A DNA stretch of 60,333 bases from Magnetospirillum sulfuroxidans (GCF_018224925.1 NZ_JAGTUF010000019.1:1-60333), one strand, 5' to 3'. Counted from the stretch's first letter, positions 38,597 through 48,380 are shown. Translations and numbers: made by a program. The notes: generated from the sequence alone by a model not told the origin.

Positions 38597-39496
38597 ATGC
38601 CCATCGTCTTCCCCGATATCTGGCACCTGCGTCTGATCGTCGCCCCCGAGGCGGTCGATGCCTTCGAAGAGGTGTTCGACCGTTTCGCCGAATCGGTGAC
38701 CATGTTCATGGAAGACAAATCGGGCATTTCCGATGGCGATTGCCTGTGGCACCTGGAAGGCTATTCGCGCACGCCGCCTGATCGCGCCCAGATCACCGCC
38801 GCCCTGGCCGCGGTCGCCGCCGCCACCGGCCACGATTTGCCGGCATTGGAAGTCGAGCGCCTGCCCAACGTCGATTGGGTGTTGGAAAATCTGCGCGACT
38901 TCCCCCCCATCGACGCCGGCCGCTTCTTCGTTCGCGGCTCGCATTGGGACGGCAAGGTGCCGGTGGGCCGCACCGAATTGCTGGTCGACGCCGGCACCGC
39001 CTTCGGCTCGGGCGAGCACGCCACCACGCGGGGCTGCCTGACCATGCTCGACATGCTGGCCAAGCGCCGCCGCTTCCTGCATCCGCTCGATCTGGGCTCG
39101 GGCTCGGGCATCTTGGGCATCGGCATGGCCAAGATGTGGGCGGTCGATGTGCTGGCCACCGATATCGACCCCTCGGCGGTCAAGGTCTGCGCCAACAACG
39201 CCCGCATGAACGGCGTCGGCGCCCGCTTCACCTCCGTCGTCTCTGACGGCTATCGCAATCCGGCGCTGAAAAAGGGCAAACCCTTCGACATCATCGTCGC
39301 CAACATCTTGGCCAAGCCGTTGATGCGCATGGCCAAGGATCTGGCCGCCCATCTCGCCCCCGACGGCGTCGCCGTCCTCTCCGGCCTGCTCGACTGGCAA
39401 GAACGCATGGTCATGGGCGCGCACGAGCCGCAAGGGCTGCGCCTGCGCCAGCGCTTGGTCATCGACGGCTGGGCCACCTTGCTGATCGGACGCTGA
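38597..39496 (+). CDS. prmA: ribosomal protein L11 methyltransferase
   Basis: A 299-residue AdoMet-dependent enzyme trimethylating L11. The family signatures are FGSGEHATTRGCL and the AdoMet loop DLGSGSGILGIG from about residue 165, then DIIVANILAKPL. I start at 38597; the open frame extends far upstream inside uvrD but that is a shadow. It is 29 bp after uvrD, possibly co-transcribed. Confidence 0.94.
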   Translation: MPIVFPDIWHLRLIVAPEAVDAFEEVFDRFAESVTMFMEDKSGISDGDCLWHLEGYSRTPPDRAQITAALAAVAAATGHDLPALEVERLPNVDWVLENLRDFPPIDAGRFFVRGSHWDGKVPVGRTELLVDAGTAFGSGEHATTRGCLTMLDMLAKRRRFLHPLDLGSGSGILGIGMAKMWAVDVLATDIDPSAVKVCANNARMNGVGARFTSVVSDGYRNPALKKGKPFDIIVANILAKPLMRMAKDLAAHLAPDGVAVLSGLLDWQERMVMGAHEPQGLRLRQRLVIDGWATLLIGR

Positions 39497-39525
39497 TCCC
39501 CGCCGGCAACCATTGTTTCACGAGG

Positions 39526-39554
39526 TTGCCCGCCCCTCCCGAAAGGCTTAAACT
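39526..39554 (+). promoter_or_regulatory. candidate sigma-70-type promoter for the SPOR-like lipoprotein
   Basis: TTGCCC (39526-39531) and TAAACT (39549-39554) are spaced by exactly 17 nt, 33 nt before the ATG at 39588, which has AGGGG upstream. Confidence 0.5.
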
Positions 39555-39587
39555 GCCGATTCGGGGCTGGGTTACAGGGGTATCCGC

Positions 39588-40388
39588 ATGAATCCTATTG
39601 CCGCATTGTGCGCCGCATCGACGGTACTTGCCTTGGCCGCCTGCGCCTCGGAACCGCAACCCATGATGACCGCGCAGGTCAAGCGGGCGGTGACGCCCCC
39701 TGGCGGCCAATGGGAAGTGACCGACGCCACGGCCATCGAACCGGCCGGAACCGACACGTCACCCTATCTTGGCCAGAAAATGGCCCTGTACGAGGCCAGT
39801 GCCGGCGATCCCGCCGGCCGCAGCTGCGCCAAGCCGGTTTATATGGGCTGGGAAGGCAGCGCCGCCAGCGTGGTCGGAACCGCAGCCCCCGCCGGCGACG
39901 CGACCTCTCCGGTCATGGAAGTCACCTGTGACGGCCAGCCTTTCGGCACCTATGTCGGCTTGGCCGATGGCAGCTTGATGACCCGGATCAACACCTGGGC
40001 CTTGACCCTTAAGCGGGTCTCGGCCGAGGCCATGGTCAAGACGCCGGAACCGGCCCCCATGCCAATGGCCGAACCGATGAAGAGCGACGGGCCCAAGACC
40101 GAAAAGGTCATGCCCGAACCGGCCAAAGCGATGGAGCCCAATAAGGGCAGCATCGTTTATCTGGCGTCGTACAAGACGGAAAAATCGGCGCATTCGGGCT
40201 GGAAGGTCCTGGCGAAAAAATCGCCGATCCTGGCCAAGCAGCAACCGGTCATCACCCCGGTCGACCTGGGCAAAAAAGGCAAATGGATCCGCCTGTACGG
40301 GCTGGCCGCCGACGAGACCGAACGCGGCGTTATCTGCAAGCAATTGGGCAAGCTGGTGGACGAATGCGGTTCGCGCTTGCGCGAATAG
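39588..40388 (+). CDS. lipoprotein with C-terminal SPOR-like domain
   Basis: A 266-residue protein. Its signal peptide ends in lipobox LAAC with Cys19. The central region is Cys- and Gly-containing and unassigned, followed by a Pro/Met/Ala/Lys-rich linker (about 150-185). The C-terminus (IVYLASYKTEKSAHSGW then WIRLYGLAADETERGVICKQ) resembles a SPOR domain, which binds denuded septal peptidoglycan. I infer an envelope lipoprotein linked to cell division or peptidoglycan. SPOR assignment is by eye. Confidence 0.72.
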   Translation: MNPIAALCAASTVLALAACASEPQPMMTAQVKRAVTPPGGQWEVTDATAIEPAGTDTSPYLGQKMALYEASAGDPAGRSCAKPVYMGWEGSAASVVGTAAPAGDATSPVMEVTCDGQPFGTYVGLADGSLMTRINTWALTLKRVSAEAMVKTPEPAPMPMAEPMKSDGPKTEKVMPEPAKAMEPNKGSIVYLASYKTEKSAHSGWKVLAKKSPILAKQQPVITPVDLGKKGKWIRLYGLAADETERGVICKQLGKLVDECGSRLRE

Positions 40389-40429
40389 CTTCAGTCCAAG
40401 CCCGGCGGCGCCGTCCCGGCGATCACGCC

Positions 40430-40466
40430 AAAAGAAAAGGCCCGCCCCTGTCGCCAGGGGCGGGCC
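40430..40466 (-). terminator. rpsA terminator
   Basis: A perfect 12-bp stem ggcccgcccctg/caggggcgggcc (40439-40450 and 40455-40466, loop tcgc) follows the rpsA stop and is trailed on the minus strand by CCTTTTCTTTTGG. It is a textbook intrinsic terminator. Confidence 0.88.
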
Positions 40467-40495
40467 AATCCTTATGCTCTTAGGCGAAGAGACGA

Positions 40496-42178
40496 TTACT
40501 TGTCGTCTTGAGCCTGAGCCCGGCGCATGGCCGCACCCAAGATATCGCCCAGCGAAGCGCCGGAATCGGACGAACCGTACTCGGCCATGGCGGCCTTTTC
40601 TTCGTCGAATTCACGCGCCTTGACCGACAGAGTGACCTTGCGGGCGCCCTTTTCGATCATGGTCACCTTGGCGTCCAGCTTTTCGCCGACGGCGAAACGC
40701 TCGGGGCGCTGTTCGGAACGCTCACGCGACAGCTCGGACTTGCGGATGAAGCCGGACATGCCGTCCACCTGAACTTCCAGGCCGTTTTCGGTGACCTGGG
40801 TGACGGTGCAGGTGACGATGTCGCCCTTCTTCATGGAAGCGACGGCGTCCTGGAACGGATCGGAACCCAGCTGCTTGATGCCGAGGCTGATACGTTCCTT
40901 TTCCACGTCCACGTCCAGAACCTTGGCCTGAACCATGTCGCCCTTCTTGTACTCGGCGATGGCGGCGTCGCCCGACTTGTCCCACGACAGGTCCGACATG
41001 TGAACCATGCCGTCGATGTCGCCGGACAGACCGATGAACAGACCGAATTCGGTGATGTTCTTGACTTCGCCCTCGACCAGGGTACCGACCGGGAACTTCT
41101 CGACGAAGGATTCCCACGGATTGGCCAGGCACTGCTTGAGACCGAGCGAGATGCGACGCTTCTGCGGATCGACGTCCAGCACCATCACTTCGACTTCCTG
41201 CGAGGTCGAAACGATCTTGCCGGGGTGGACGTTCTTCTTGGTCCAGCTCATTTCGGAGACGTGGACCAGACCTTCGACACCCGGCTCCAGTTCCACGAAC
41301 GCGCCGTAATCGGTGATGTTGGTGACACGGCCGACGAACTTGGCCTGCACCGGGTACTTGGCTTCGACACCTTCCCACGGATCGGCGTCCAGCTGCTTGA
41401 TGCCGAGCGAGATGCGCTGGGTTTCCGGGTTGAAGCGGATGACCTGGACCTTGACGGTCTGGCCGATGTGCAGCGCTTCGGACGGATGGTTGATGCGCTT
41501 CCAGGCGATATCGGTGACATGCAGCAAGCCGTCAACGCCACCCAGGTCAACGAACGCGCCGTAATCGGTGATGTTCTTGACGACGCCTTCCAGAATCTGG
41601 CCTTCCTTCAGGTTCTCGATCAATTCGGAACGCTGTTCGGCGCGGGTTTCCTCGAGGACGGCGCGACGCGAGACAACGATGTTGCCGCGCGAACGATCCA
41701 TCTTGAGGATCTGGAACGGCTGGGGCGAACCCAGCAACGGGGTGATGTCGCGGACCGGGCGGATGTCCACCTGGGAACCGGGCAAGAAGGCGACGGCGCC
41801 GGACAGGTCGACGGTGAAACCGCCCTTGACGCGGCCGAAGATGACGCCGGTGACGCGCTGGTTGTCCTGGAAGGACTTTTCCAACAAGGTCCAGGCTTCT
41901 TCGCGCTTGGCCTTTTCACGCGACAGAACGACTTCACCGTTCTTGTCTTCGTAACGCTCGACGAACACGTCGATAGCGTCGCCGGCCTTGATTTCCGGCG
42001 CACGGCCGGCGGTGGCGAATTCCTTGAGCAGCACGCGGCCTTCCGACTTCAAGCCGACGTCGATGACGGCGAAATCGTTTTCAACGCGTACAATGATGCC
42101 CTTGATGACCGAACCCTCGAACGGGTTGGAAACGCCCAGGGTCTCATCCAGCAGGGCAGCAAAATCTTCCATAGTCAT
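40496..42178 (-). CDS. rpsA: 30S ribosomal protein S1
   Basis: A 560-residue protein with six S1/OB repeats. Repeating phrases VKNITDYGAFVDLGGVDGLLHVTDIAW, RRISLGLKQCLANPWE and similar mark the RNA-binding repeats. The start ATG at 42178 (MTMEDFAALL) has AAGGAAG upstream; a TTG two codons earlier is unlikely. The conserved order aroA-cmk-rpsA is present. Confidence 0.97.
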   Translation of the reverse strand: MTMEDFAALLDETLGVSNPFEGSVIKGIIVRVENDFAVIDVGLKSEGRVLLKEFATAGRAPEIKAGDAIDVFVERYEDKNGEVVLSREKAKREEAWTLLEKSFQDNQRVTGVIFGRVKGGFTVDLSGAVAFLPGSQVDIRPVRDITPLLGSPQPFQILKMDRSRGNIVVSRRAVLEETRAEQRSELIENLKEGQILEGVVKNITDYGAFVDLGGVDGLLHVTDIAWKRINHPSEALHIGQTVKVQVIRFNPETQRISLGIKQLDADPWEGVEAKYPVQAKFVGRVTNITDYGAFVELEPGVEGLVHVSEMSWTKKNVHPGKIVSTSQEVEVMVLDVDPQKRRISLGLKQCLANPWESFVEKFPVGTLVEGEVKNITEFGLFIGLSGDIDGMVHMSDLSWDKSGDAAIAEYKKGDMVQAKVLDVDVEKERISLGIKQLGSDPFQDAVASMKKGDIVTCTVTQVTENGLEVQVDGMSGFIRKSELSRERSEQRPERFAVGEKLDAKVTMIEKGARKVTLSVKAREFDEEKAAMAEYGSSDSGASLGDILGAAMRRAQAQDDK

Positions 42179-42305
42179 AATCAATACTTCCTTTCACATC
42201 TTCTATTCGGGCCTGCCGGTTGTGTCCGGCGGTCTTGCGCGGATAAAAGCAAACCGCCCCCAAGCCGCGCGGCAAGGGGGAGGAAATGGTCAAATTGTCC
42301 CGATG

Positions 42306-42935
42306 TCAGAACCTGGATTTCACATAGTCCAGCGCCACGGCAAAAGCCTGATCGGCGTCCAGATCCGAGCTATCCAGCACAAAAGCATCGTCGGCGGCTT
42401 TCAGCGGCGCGGCAGAGCGGTTTGAATCCCGCTCATCCCGCTCGCGCATATCCGCCAGGACAGCACTCTGTATAGCGTCGAGCCCCCGCGACTGCAACTC
42501 TTTCAGCCGTCGCTCAGCCCGCTTTTCCACCGACGCCGTGACAAACAGCTTGGCGGTGGCGTCGGGACAAACCACGGTGCCGATGTCGCGGCCGTCCAGC
42601 ACCGCGCCCTGCCCGCCGGGCGGCTGGGCGGCGAACTGGCGCTGGAAGTCCAAAAGGGCGGCACGCACGCCAGGCACCACCGCCACTTTCGACGCGGCTT
42701 GCGCTGCATCGTCGCTGCGCAGATCGCCGGCGGTCAAATCGGCCGGCGTCAAGGCGCGGGCAAGGGTTTCGGCCTTTTCCCCATCGGCCGGGTCAAGCCC
42801 GGCGCGCAGCATGGACATGCCGACGGCGCGATAGATCAAGCCGGTATCCAGATAATCGAAACCCAGCTGCGCGGCCAGTCGCCGCGCCAGAGTGCCCTTG
42901 CCGGCGGCCGCCGGCCCATCGATGGCGATGATCAT
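42306..42935 (-). CDS. cmk: cytidylate kinase
   Basis: A 209-residue NMP kinase phosphorylating CMP and dCMP. The P-loop GPAAAGKGT is at about 7-15, FDYLDTGLIYRAVG follows, and GRDIGTVVCPDA and the RDERDSNRSAAPL lid region are conserved. It lies between aroA and rpsA in the classical order, with 127 bp before rpsA that could hold a second promoter. Confidence 0.96.
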   Translation of the reverse strand: MIIAIDGPAAAGKGTLARRLAAQLGFDYLDTGLIYRAVGMSMLRAGLDPADGEKAETLARALTPADLTAGDLRSDDAAQAASKVAVVPGVRAALLDFQRQFAAQPPGGQGAVLDGRDIGTVVCPDATAKLFVTASVEKRAERRLKELQSRGLDAIQSAVLADMRERDERDSNRSAAPLKAADDAFVLDSSDLDADQAFAVALDYVKSRF

Positions 42936-42986
42936 GATGACATATTCCCCAAGCGCCAGGCGCGGCGCGGCCGCCGCCCGTGCTGT

Positions 42987-44327
42987 TTAGATGATGGCGT
43001 CGGTCGCGGAAATCTTCGCCCCCAGGCGATTCATCAACGAGACGAAACCGGGGAACGAGGTATCGATGGCCTCGGCGTCATCGACGGCCACCGCATCGGT
43101 CGACGCCATGCCCAGCACCAGGAAGGCCATGGCGATGCGGTGATCCAGATTGACGGCGATGGTGGCGCCGCCCAGCGGCGGCTTGCCGGTGCCGTGAACG
43201 ATCAGCGTATCGCCCTCTTCCTCGACATCGACGCCGCAGGCGGCCAAGCCGCGCAAAGTGGCGGTGAAGCGATCGCTTTCCTTCACCCGCAATTCCGACA
43301 GCCCGGACATCCGGGTGGTGCCGGTGGCAAAGGCGGCGGCCACCGCCAATACCGGGTATTCGTCGATCATCGACGGCGCCCGTTCGGCCGGCACGTCGAC
43401 GCCCATCAGGGCGGAATGACGCACACGCAGATCGGCCACCGGCTCGCCGCCGTCTTCACGTTGGTTTTCAATGGTGATGTCGGCGCCCATCTCCCGCAGG
43501 GTCTGGTACAGGCCGGTGCGCAAGGGATTCATGCCGACGCCGGACAAAACGATGTCCGAGCCCGGAACCACCAGACCGGCGACGGCGGGAAAAGCGGCCG
43601 AGCTGGGGTCGGCGGGGACGATGACATGGCGGCCGGTCAGTTCGGGGAAACCGGTGACGGTGATGATGCGTTCGCCGGCGGCCCCATGTTCGACATCGAC
43701 CTGAGCGCCGAAAGTGCGCAGCATCAGCTCGGTGTGATCGCGGGTCGCCTCGCGCTCGATCACCGTGGTCTGGCCCGGCGTGTTGAGGCCGGCGAGCAAG
43801 ATGGCCGATTTCACCTGGGCCGAGGCCACCGGCAATTCATAGGTGATCGGCAAGGGGGTGCCGGTGCCGACCACCGCCATGGGCAAACGGCCGCCGTCAC
43901 GGCCAAAAAAGCGGGCGCCCATCTGCGACAAGGGCGCCGACACCCGCTTCATCGGCCGCGAGCGCAACGAGGCGTCGCCGGTGAAAAGGGTGGTGAAGGG
44001 ATGGGTGGCGACCAAGCCCATCATCAGCCGGGCGCCAGTCCCGGAATTGCCCAGGTCCAAGACGTCCTCGGGCTCTTTCAACCCACCGACGCCACGTCCG
44101 AACAGACGCCAACTGCCATCGTCTTGCCGTTCGACCTCGGCCCCCAAGGCCCGCATGGCGGCGGCGGTGCGCAAAACATCATCGCCTTCCAGCAGCCCCT
44201 CGACCCGGCTTTCGCCCACGGCCAGGGCGCCGAACATCAGAGCGCGATGCGACACCGATTTGTCGCCAGGCACCTTGGCCGAACCGGAAAGGGCGGCGGC
44301 ACGGCGGGAAATCAACGGTTTGGACAT
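42987..44327 (-). CDS. aroA: 3-phosphoshikimate 1-carboxyvinyltransferase (EPSP synthase)
   Basis: A 446-residue shikimate-pathway enzyme. Key elements are [18 protein letters not shown] (Lys23), [14 protein letters not shown] at about 92-105, [19 protein letters not shown] and [15 protein letters not shown]. The sequence resembles the long alphaproteobacterial (class II-like) enzymes, but the residue corresponding to the well-known Gly96 is glycine here. It is divergent from the TIGR02300 gene and leads aroA-cmk-rpsA. Confidence 0.96.
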   Translation of the reverse strand: MSKPLISRRAAALSGSAKVPGDKSVSHRALMFGALAVGESRVEGLLEGDDVLRTAAAMRALGAEVERQDDGSWRLFGRGVGGLKEPEDVLDLGNSGTGARLMMGLVATHPFTTLFTGDASLRSRPMKRVSAPLSQMGARFFGRDGGRLPMAVVGTGTPLPITYELPVASAQVKSAILLAGLNTPGQTTVIEREATRDHTELMLRTFGAQVDVEHGAAGERIITVTGFPELTGRHVIVPADPSSAAFPAVAGLVVPGSDIVLSGVGMNPLRTGLYQTLREMGADITIENQREDGGEPVADLRVRHSALMGVDVPAERAPSMIDEYPVLAVAAAFATGTTRMSGLSELRVKESDRFTATLRGLAACGVDVEEEGDTLIVHGTGKPPLGGATIAVNLDHRIAMAFLVLGMASTDAVAVDDAEAIDTSFPGFVSLMNRLGAKISATDAII

Positions 44328-44601
44328 GACGGCTCCATAAATCCAGGCAGGTTTGATCTAACACACATGGCCGCATCCCGCCTAGTGCACTGATTCATCC
44401 GGACAGTATGGCCTCCAGCCGGCGCATGTGGGCGCAATTCATTGATTCCGTGGACCGATTCACCTGACATAAGATCGATCCCACGCCCCCCGCGTCAGGA
44501 TCGGAACATCAGAGTCTGGCGGGAATCGCGTTTTCGTTTTGACATGGGGGGGCGAACATGGCAAATGCCGCCTCTAGCTAGTTTCGAAGGAGGATTTCGC
44601 C

Positions 44602-44958
44602 GTGGCCAAGCCGGAATGGGGCCAGAAGCGCACGTGCACCAGTTGTGGGTGCCGCTTCTATGACTTGACCCGCTCTCCCATCACCTGCCCCAAGTGCGGT
44701 GCGACGGTGGAACCGGAGATGCCCTTCAAGGTCCGTCGCAGCAGCGTGCCGGCGGAAGCCAAGGCCGCCGCCCGCGCCGCGGCCGAGAAGGTGGTGGTCA
44801 AGGACGTCGTTGATGACGAGACGCTTGACGCCGAAGAAGAGACCCCCGAGGAAGACGAAAGCGGCCTGATGGAAGACGCTTCGGACCTGGGTGAGGACGA
44901 TGACGACATGGCCGAGGTCATGGAACACATGGATGAAGGCCTGGAAGAGGAAATCTGA
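44602..44958 (+). CDS. TIGR02300 family zinc-ribbon protein (FYDLN acid)
   Basis: A 118-residue protein. A zinc ribbon with CTSC (Cys12/15) and CPKC (Cys29/32) surrounds the RFYDL signature. The C-terminal half is extremely acidic, including GEDDDDMAEVMEHMDEGLEE. The start is a GTG at 44602 with a strong AAGGAGG. Its position divergent from aroA is typical of alphaproteobacteria. Function unknown. Confidence 0.93.
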   Translation: MAKPEWGQKRTCTSCGCRFYDLTRSPITCPKCGATVEPEMPFKVRRSSVPAEAKAAARAAAEKVVVKDVVDDETLDAEEETPEEDESGLMEDASDLGEDDDDMAEVMEHMDEGLEEEI

Positions 44959-44999
44959 CCCGGCTTGAAAAAAGTTTTCGGAACGGTGTTTTTTTGGGC

Positions 45000-45028
45000 T
45001 TGACCCCCGTCTTCGAAATCCATATGTT
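45000..45028 (+). promoter_or_regulatory. promoter for tRNA-Ala
   Basis: TTGACC (45000-45005), a 17-nt spacer and TATGTT (45023-45028) give a near-consensus promoter about 45 nt before the tRNA. Confidence 0.65.
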
Positions 45029-45073
45029 CCGCCTCCACCGACGGACGCCCAAGACCGACGGTAACGAGATAAA

Positions 45074-45149
<76 letters not shown>

Positions 45150-45156
45150 AGATCAG

Positions 45157-45186
45157 CCCCCAGGTTCGCCTGGGGGTTTTTCTTTT
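45157..45186 (+). terminator. tRNA-Ala terminator
   Basis: cccccagg-ttcg-cctggggg (45157-45176) is followed directly by tttttctttt, a strong intrinsic terminator with a UUCG tetraloop. Confidence 0.93.
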
Positions 45187-45268
45187 GCCTTTTGTTAACT
45201 CCATATCGTCATAATGGTTGTGCCCCGCAGAAGCTGGGGCCCGATTACGGCAGAAGCTGGAGGATCTG

Positions 45269-45880
45269 ATGGCAATGACCATTATGCGCAGTACTGCGCT
45301 GGAAATGGCGCTCACGACCTTGCGCACCAGCAAGGAAGGCCTGTCCAAGGAAAAGCTGGAAGAGCTGACCGAGAAGGTCAAAAAAGATCAAGAGGTCCTG
45401 GACAAGGTTCAGATGGCCCGCAAACAGGCGCGTAAAGAGCGCAAGAGCAATGCCGGCAAGAAACTCGAAGAGATCAAGAAGCGCATCGAAATGCTCAAGC
45501 GCTTCGCCCTGACCTCGGAAGGCGCGGCGCGCGAATTGGCGCGGCTGGCGCGGGAACTCAAGCAGGCCGCCCGCGAATTCCGCCAGAGCGGCGCCGCTTC
45601 CGATATCACCACCAGCACGTCGACACCGGAAAGCGTCGCGGCCGAGCGCCAATCCGAGGCCAAGGCCGACAAGGAATTCGCCAACGAAGTCCGCAAGATC
45701 GCCCAGATTCTCAAGGCCATGATCCGGCGCAACAAGCCAGACAAGAATTCCGACGAAGAACGCGGCTTGGAACAGGCGCGCAAGGACATCAAATCCGCCA
45801 CCGACGACGCCGGCGCCATCATCACCGAAGCCGATGGCGGCGGCGGTGGTCTGGGCGATGTCGGCGGATTGCTGGTTTAG
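45269..45880 (+). CDS. charged coiled-coil protein, function unknown
   Basis: A 203-residue protein that I do not recognise. Residues about 10-105 are almost wholly helical and rich in Lys/Glu/Arg with heptad spacing (SKEKLEELTEKVKKDQEVLD, KKLEEIKKRIEMLKRF). A Ser/Thr linker at 108-122 precedes a second helical segment (FANEVRKIAQILKAMIRRNK), and the tail is glycine-rich (DGGGGGLGDVGGLLV). There is no signal peptide or membrane segment. GGAGG lies 6 nt before the ATG at 45269. It stands alone between tRNA-Ala and the converging moaE. Confidence 0.72.
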   Translation: MAMTIMRSTALEMALTTLRTSKEGLSKEKLEELTEKVKKDQEVLDKVQMARKQARKERKSNAGKKLEEIKKRIEMLKRFALTSEGAARELARLARELKQAAREFRQSGAASDITTSTSTPESVAAERQSEAKADKEFANEVRKIAQILKAMIRRNKPDKNSDEERGLEQARKDIKSATDDAGAIITEADGGGGGLGDVGGLLV

Positions 45881-45934
45881 GCCCGTCGCGGCGATCACAC
45901 GATCGGCGGCGGATCGCTCGGCCGACCGAAATTC

Positions 45935-46402
45935 TTATTTCTTGTTCCAGCGATCGGCGGCGCAATCGTCTTGGTCCTTGGCCGCGACCCATTGATCGCC
46001 GCCATCGGTGTGCTCGATCTTCCAAAACGGCGCCTTGGTCTTGAGCCAGTCCATGAGGAAATGGCAGGACTGGAACGCAGCTTCCCGATGGGACGAGGCG
46101 GTGGCGACCAAGACGATGCGCGCCCCGGCTTCCAGCCGGCCATAACGGTGAATGATCAGCACCTCATGCAGGGGCCAGCGGTCACGAGCCTCGGCCTCGA
46201 TGGCCGCCAATTGCCGTTCGGTCATGCCGGGATAATGTTCCAGCGTCATGCCGCGCACGTTCGCGGCCGCGCCCGGTTCGTCGCCCAGATAATCGCGCAC
46301 CAGCCCCAAGAACATGCAGACGCCGCCAACCTTGCCATTGCCGGCGGAGAAAGCGGCCAGTTCAGCCCCAGGATCGAAATCGTCAGCCTGAACCCGAATC
46401 AT
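45935..46402 (-). CDS. moaE: molybdopterin synthase catalytic subunit MoaE
   Basis: A 155-residue protein that converts precursor Z (cPMP) to molybdopterin with MoaD. The conserved FLGLVRDY, RYGRLEAG, SSHREAAFQSC and the catalytic lysines in KTKAPFWKIEH are present. It lies 3 bp after moaD at the end of the uvrC-pgsA-mobB-moeA-moaD-moaE operon. Confidence 0.95.
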   Translation of the reverse strand: MIRVQADDFDPGAELAAFSAGNGKVGGVCMFLGLVRDYLGDEPGAAANVRGMTLEHYPGMTERQLAAIEAEARDRWPLHEVLIIHRYGRLEAGARIVLVATASSHREAAFQSCHFLMDWLKTKAPFWKIEHTDGGDQWVAAKDQDDCAADRWNKK

Positions 46403-46405
46403 CGC

Positions 46406-46657
46406 TCAGCCCCCGGTCACGGGCGGGAAAAAGGCGATTTCATCGCCGGTGGCGATGGGGTGATCCCAGCCGACATAGTCCTGATTGACGGCGACACGAA
46501 CCACGGTGAGATCGGCGAAAGCCAGAGCATGACCATCCGAGCGCGTCTTGAGCCACGCGACCAAACTCCCCACGGTGGTTATCCCGGCCGGCGGGGTCAC
46601 CCTTTCTTCGCCCTGCCCCACCGTGCCGCGCAACCAGGCGAAATACAAAATATTCAT
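46406..46657 (-). CDS. moaD: molybdopterin synthase sulfur carrier MoaD
   Basis: An 83-residue ubiquitin-like sulfur carrier. ILYFAWLRG at the start, AVNQDYV and the end DEIAFFPPVTGG are typical; the C-terminal Gly-Gly is thiocarboxylated. Its ATG overlaps the moeA stop by 4 bp. Confidence 0.95.
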   Translation of the reverse strand: MNILYFAWLRGTVGQGEERVTPPAGITTVGSLVAWLKTRSDGHALAFADLTVVRVAVNQDYVGWDHPIATGDEIAFFPPVTGG

Positions 46658-47883
46658 CGCAGCACCTCGGTGAAGGAAACAAAGTCCAAGCGATCACCGC
46701 AGGCGACGTCGGCGCTTTCCTCGGGCACCGCCACCAACCCTTCGGCCCAGACCATGGACGACAACACCCCGGAACTTTCCACCGGGTATTTTTCCGCCCA
46801 CAGGCCATCGTCGCGGCTGACCAGCCGCGCCCGCAACCATTCCCGCCGCCCCGGCTTGTGCCGGAAACCAAAGGCGGCGCGCACCGGTATGCGGGGCGGC
46901 TCAAGCTGAACCGCGCCCATCAGGCGCAACAGCAGCGGCCGCGCCAGCAACATGAAACACACCATCACCGCCACCGGGTTGCCGGGCAAACCGATGAAGG
47001 TCTTGCCGGCGACCTCGCCCAGCGCCACCGGTTTTCCCGGCTTGATGGCCAGACGCCAGAAATGCAGGCTGCCCTGGGATTGCACCGCCGCCTTGACGTG
47101 ATCCTCGTCGCCCACCGACACCCCGCCCGAGGTCAAGATGACGTCATGATCGACGGCGGCGGCGGCCAAAGCGGCGGCGATAACGGCGCGGTCATCGGCA
47201 AGAATGCCGAGATCGGTGACCCCCAGCCCCAGCGAGCGCAGCAGGGCCGAGGCGGTGAAGCGGTTGGAATCATAGATGCCGCCGGGCGGCAGCACCGTGC
47301 CGGGTTCGTTGATTTCATCCCCGGTGGAAAACACGGCGGCGCGCAAGGGCCGATAGACCCGCAACGCGGTCCGCCCCACCGCCGCGGCCAAGCCCAAATC
47401 CTGGGGCCGCAGGCGGATTCCAGCCCCCAGCACAGCGGCGCCGATCCGAACATCCTCGCCCGCCGAACGACAATTGGCCCCGGCCTTAAGCGTCGTCGGC
47501 ACAATGACGTCCTCGCCCTCCACCGCGCAGTCTTCCTGCATGGCCACCGTATCGACGCTGGCGGGCACCATGGCGCCGGTAAGGATGCGGATGCACTCAC
47601 CCTCACCGACCACGCCGTCAAAGGGCTGACCGGCGGCGGAACGGCCGATACGGCGCAGTCTGCCGGTCGGCGGCAGGGGAGCGGCGGAAAAGGCGTAGCC
47701 ATCCATGGCTGAATTATCGTGCGGCGGCACATTGACCGGCGACACCACGTCCTCGGCCAGAATTCGGCCCAAGGCCTGGGCCAGCGTCACCATTTCGGTC
47801 TGGTCGGTGGGCCGCGCCCGTTCGGCCAGCAGCGCCAGCGCTTGTTCCACCGACATCATCTTGTCGCCGGCATCAAAGCCCAT
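46654..47883 (-). CDS. moeA: molybdopterin molybdenumtransferase MoeA
   Basis: A 409-residue enzyme inserting molybdenum into adenylylated molybdopterin. NVPPHDNSAMDGYAF, ILTGAMVPASVDTVAMQEDC, STGDEI, the VILTSGGVSVGDEDHVK loop and LPGNPVAVMVCF are all conserved. It starts 2 bp after mobB and overlaps moaD. Confidence 0.95.
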   Translation of the reverse strand: MGFDAGDKMMSVEQALALLAERARPTDQTEMVTLAQALGRILAEDVVSPVNVPPHDNSAMDGYAFSAAPLPPTGRLRRIGRSAAGQPFDGVVGEGECIRILTGAMVPASVDTVAMQEDCAVEGEDVIVPTTLKAGANCRSAGEDVRIGAAVLGAGIRLRPQDLGLAAAVGRTALRVYRPLRAAVFSTGDEINEPGTVLPPGGIYDSNRFTASALLRSLGLGVTDLGILADDRAVIAAALAAAAVDHDVILTSGGVSVGDEDHVKAAVQSQGSLHFWRLAIKPGKPVALGEVAGKTFIGLPGNPVAVMVCFMLLARPLLLRLMGAVQLEPPRIPVRAAFGFRHKPGRREWLRARLVSRDDGLWAEKYPVESSGVLSSMVWAEGLVAVPEESADVACGDRLDFVSFTEVLR

Positions 47884-47885
47884 GT

Positions 47886-48380
47886 TTATAATCCTGTCTG
47901 TTCCAGGACGAAGCGCGCAATGGAATCGGCTTCATCCAGGGCCAACAACGGCACGTTCAGGTTCTCGGGACAATCGGGCGAGGCCACCGCCACCACCACC
48001 GGATCGGTGGGAAACAATGGGGGCTTGCCCACGGCGCGCCGCCAGACCTCGATGCGCGGGTGCGGCCAATGGCGAAATCCTTCGACCAGGACCAGATCGA
48101 CCGGGCTCATGCGGGCCAATAAGTGTTCCATGCTCAATTCCGGCTCGCCCCGGTATTCGTGCATCAAGGCCCAACGCTTGGCCGAGGCGACCAGCACTTC
48201 CTTGGCCCCGGCGGCCCGGTGTTCATAGGAATCCTTGCCCGGCTTGTCCGCGTCAAAACCGGCATTGGCCTGCTTGATGGTCGATACCCGCAGGCCACCA
48301 GCCACCAGCAGCGGCACCAGCTTGACCATCAACGTGGTCTTGCCGCTGCCGGAATGGCCGCATAACCCGAAAACCTTCAT
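47886..48380 (-). CDS. mobB: molybdopterin-guanine dinucleotide biosynthesis protein MobB
   Basis: A 164-residue P-loop GTPase-like protein with GHSGSGKTT at 8-16 and VEGFRHWPHPRIEVWRR. It assists MobA in making the guanine dinucleotide cofactor. Its start overlaps the pgsA stop by 4 bp. Confidence 0.93.
   Translation of the reverse strand: MKVFGLCGHSGSGKTTLMVKLVPLLVAGGLRVSTIKQANAGFDADKPGKDSYEHRAAGAKEVLVASAKRWALMHEYRGEPELSMEHLLARMSPVDLVLVEGFRHWPHPRIEVWRRAVGKPPLFPTDPVVVAVASPDCPENLNVPLLALDEADSIARFVLEQTGL

Noticed and set aside
42987-44327. Glyphosate-insensitive CP4-type AroA.
   Set aside because: The critical position reads Gly (NSGTG), not the Ala of CP4.
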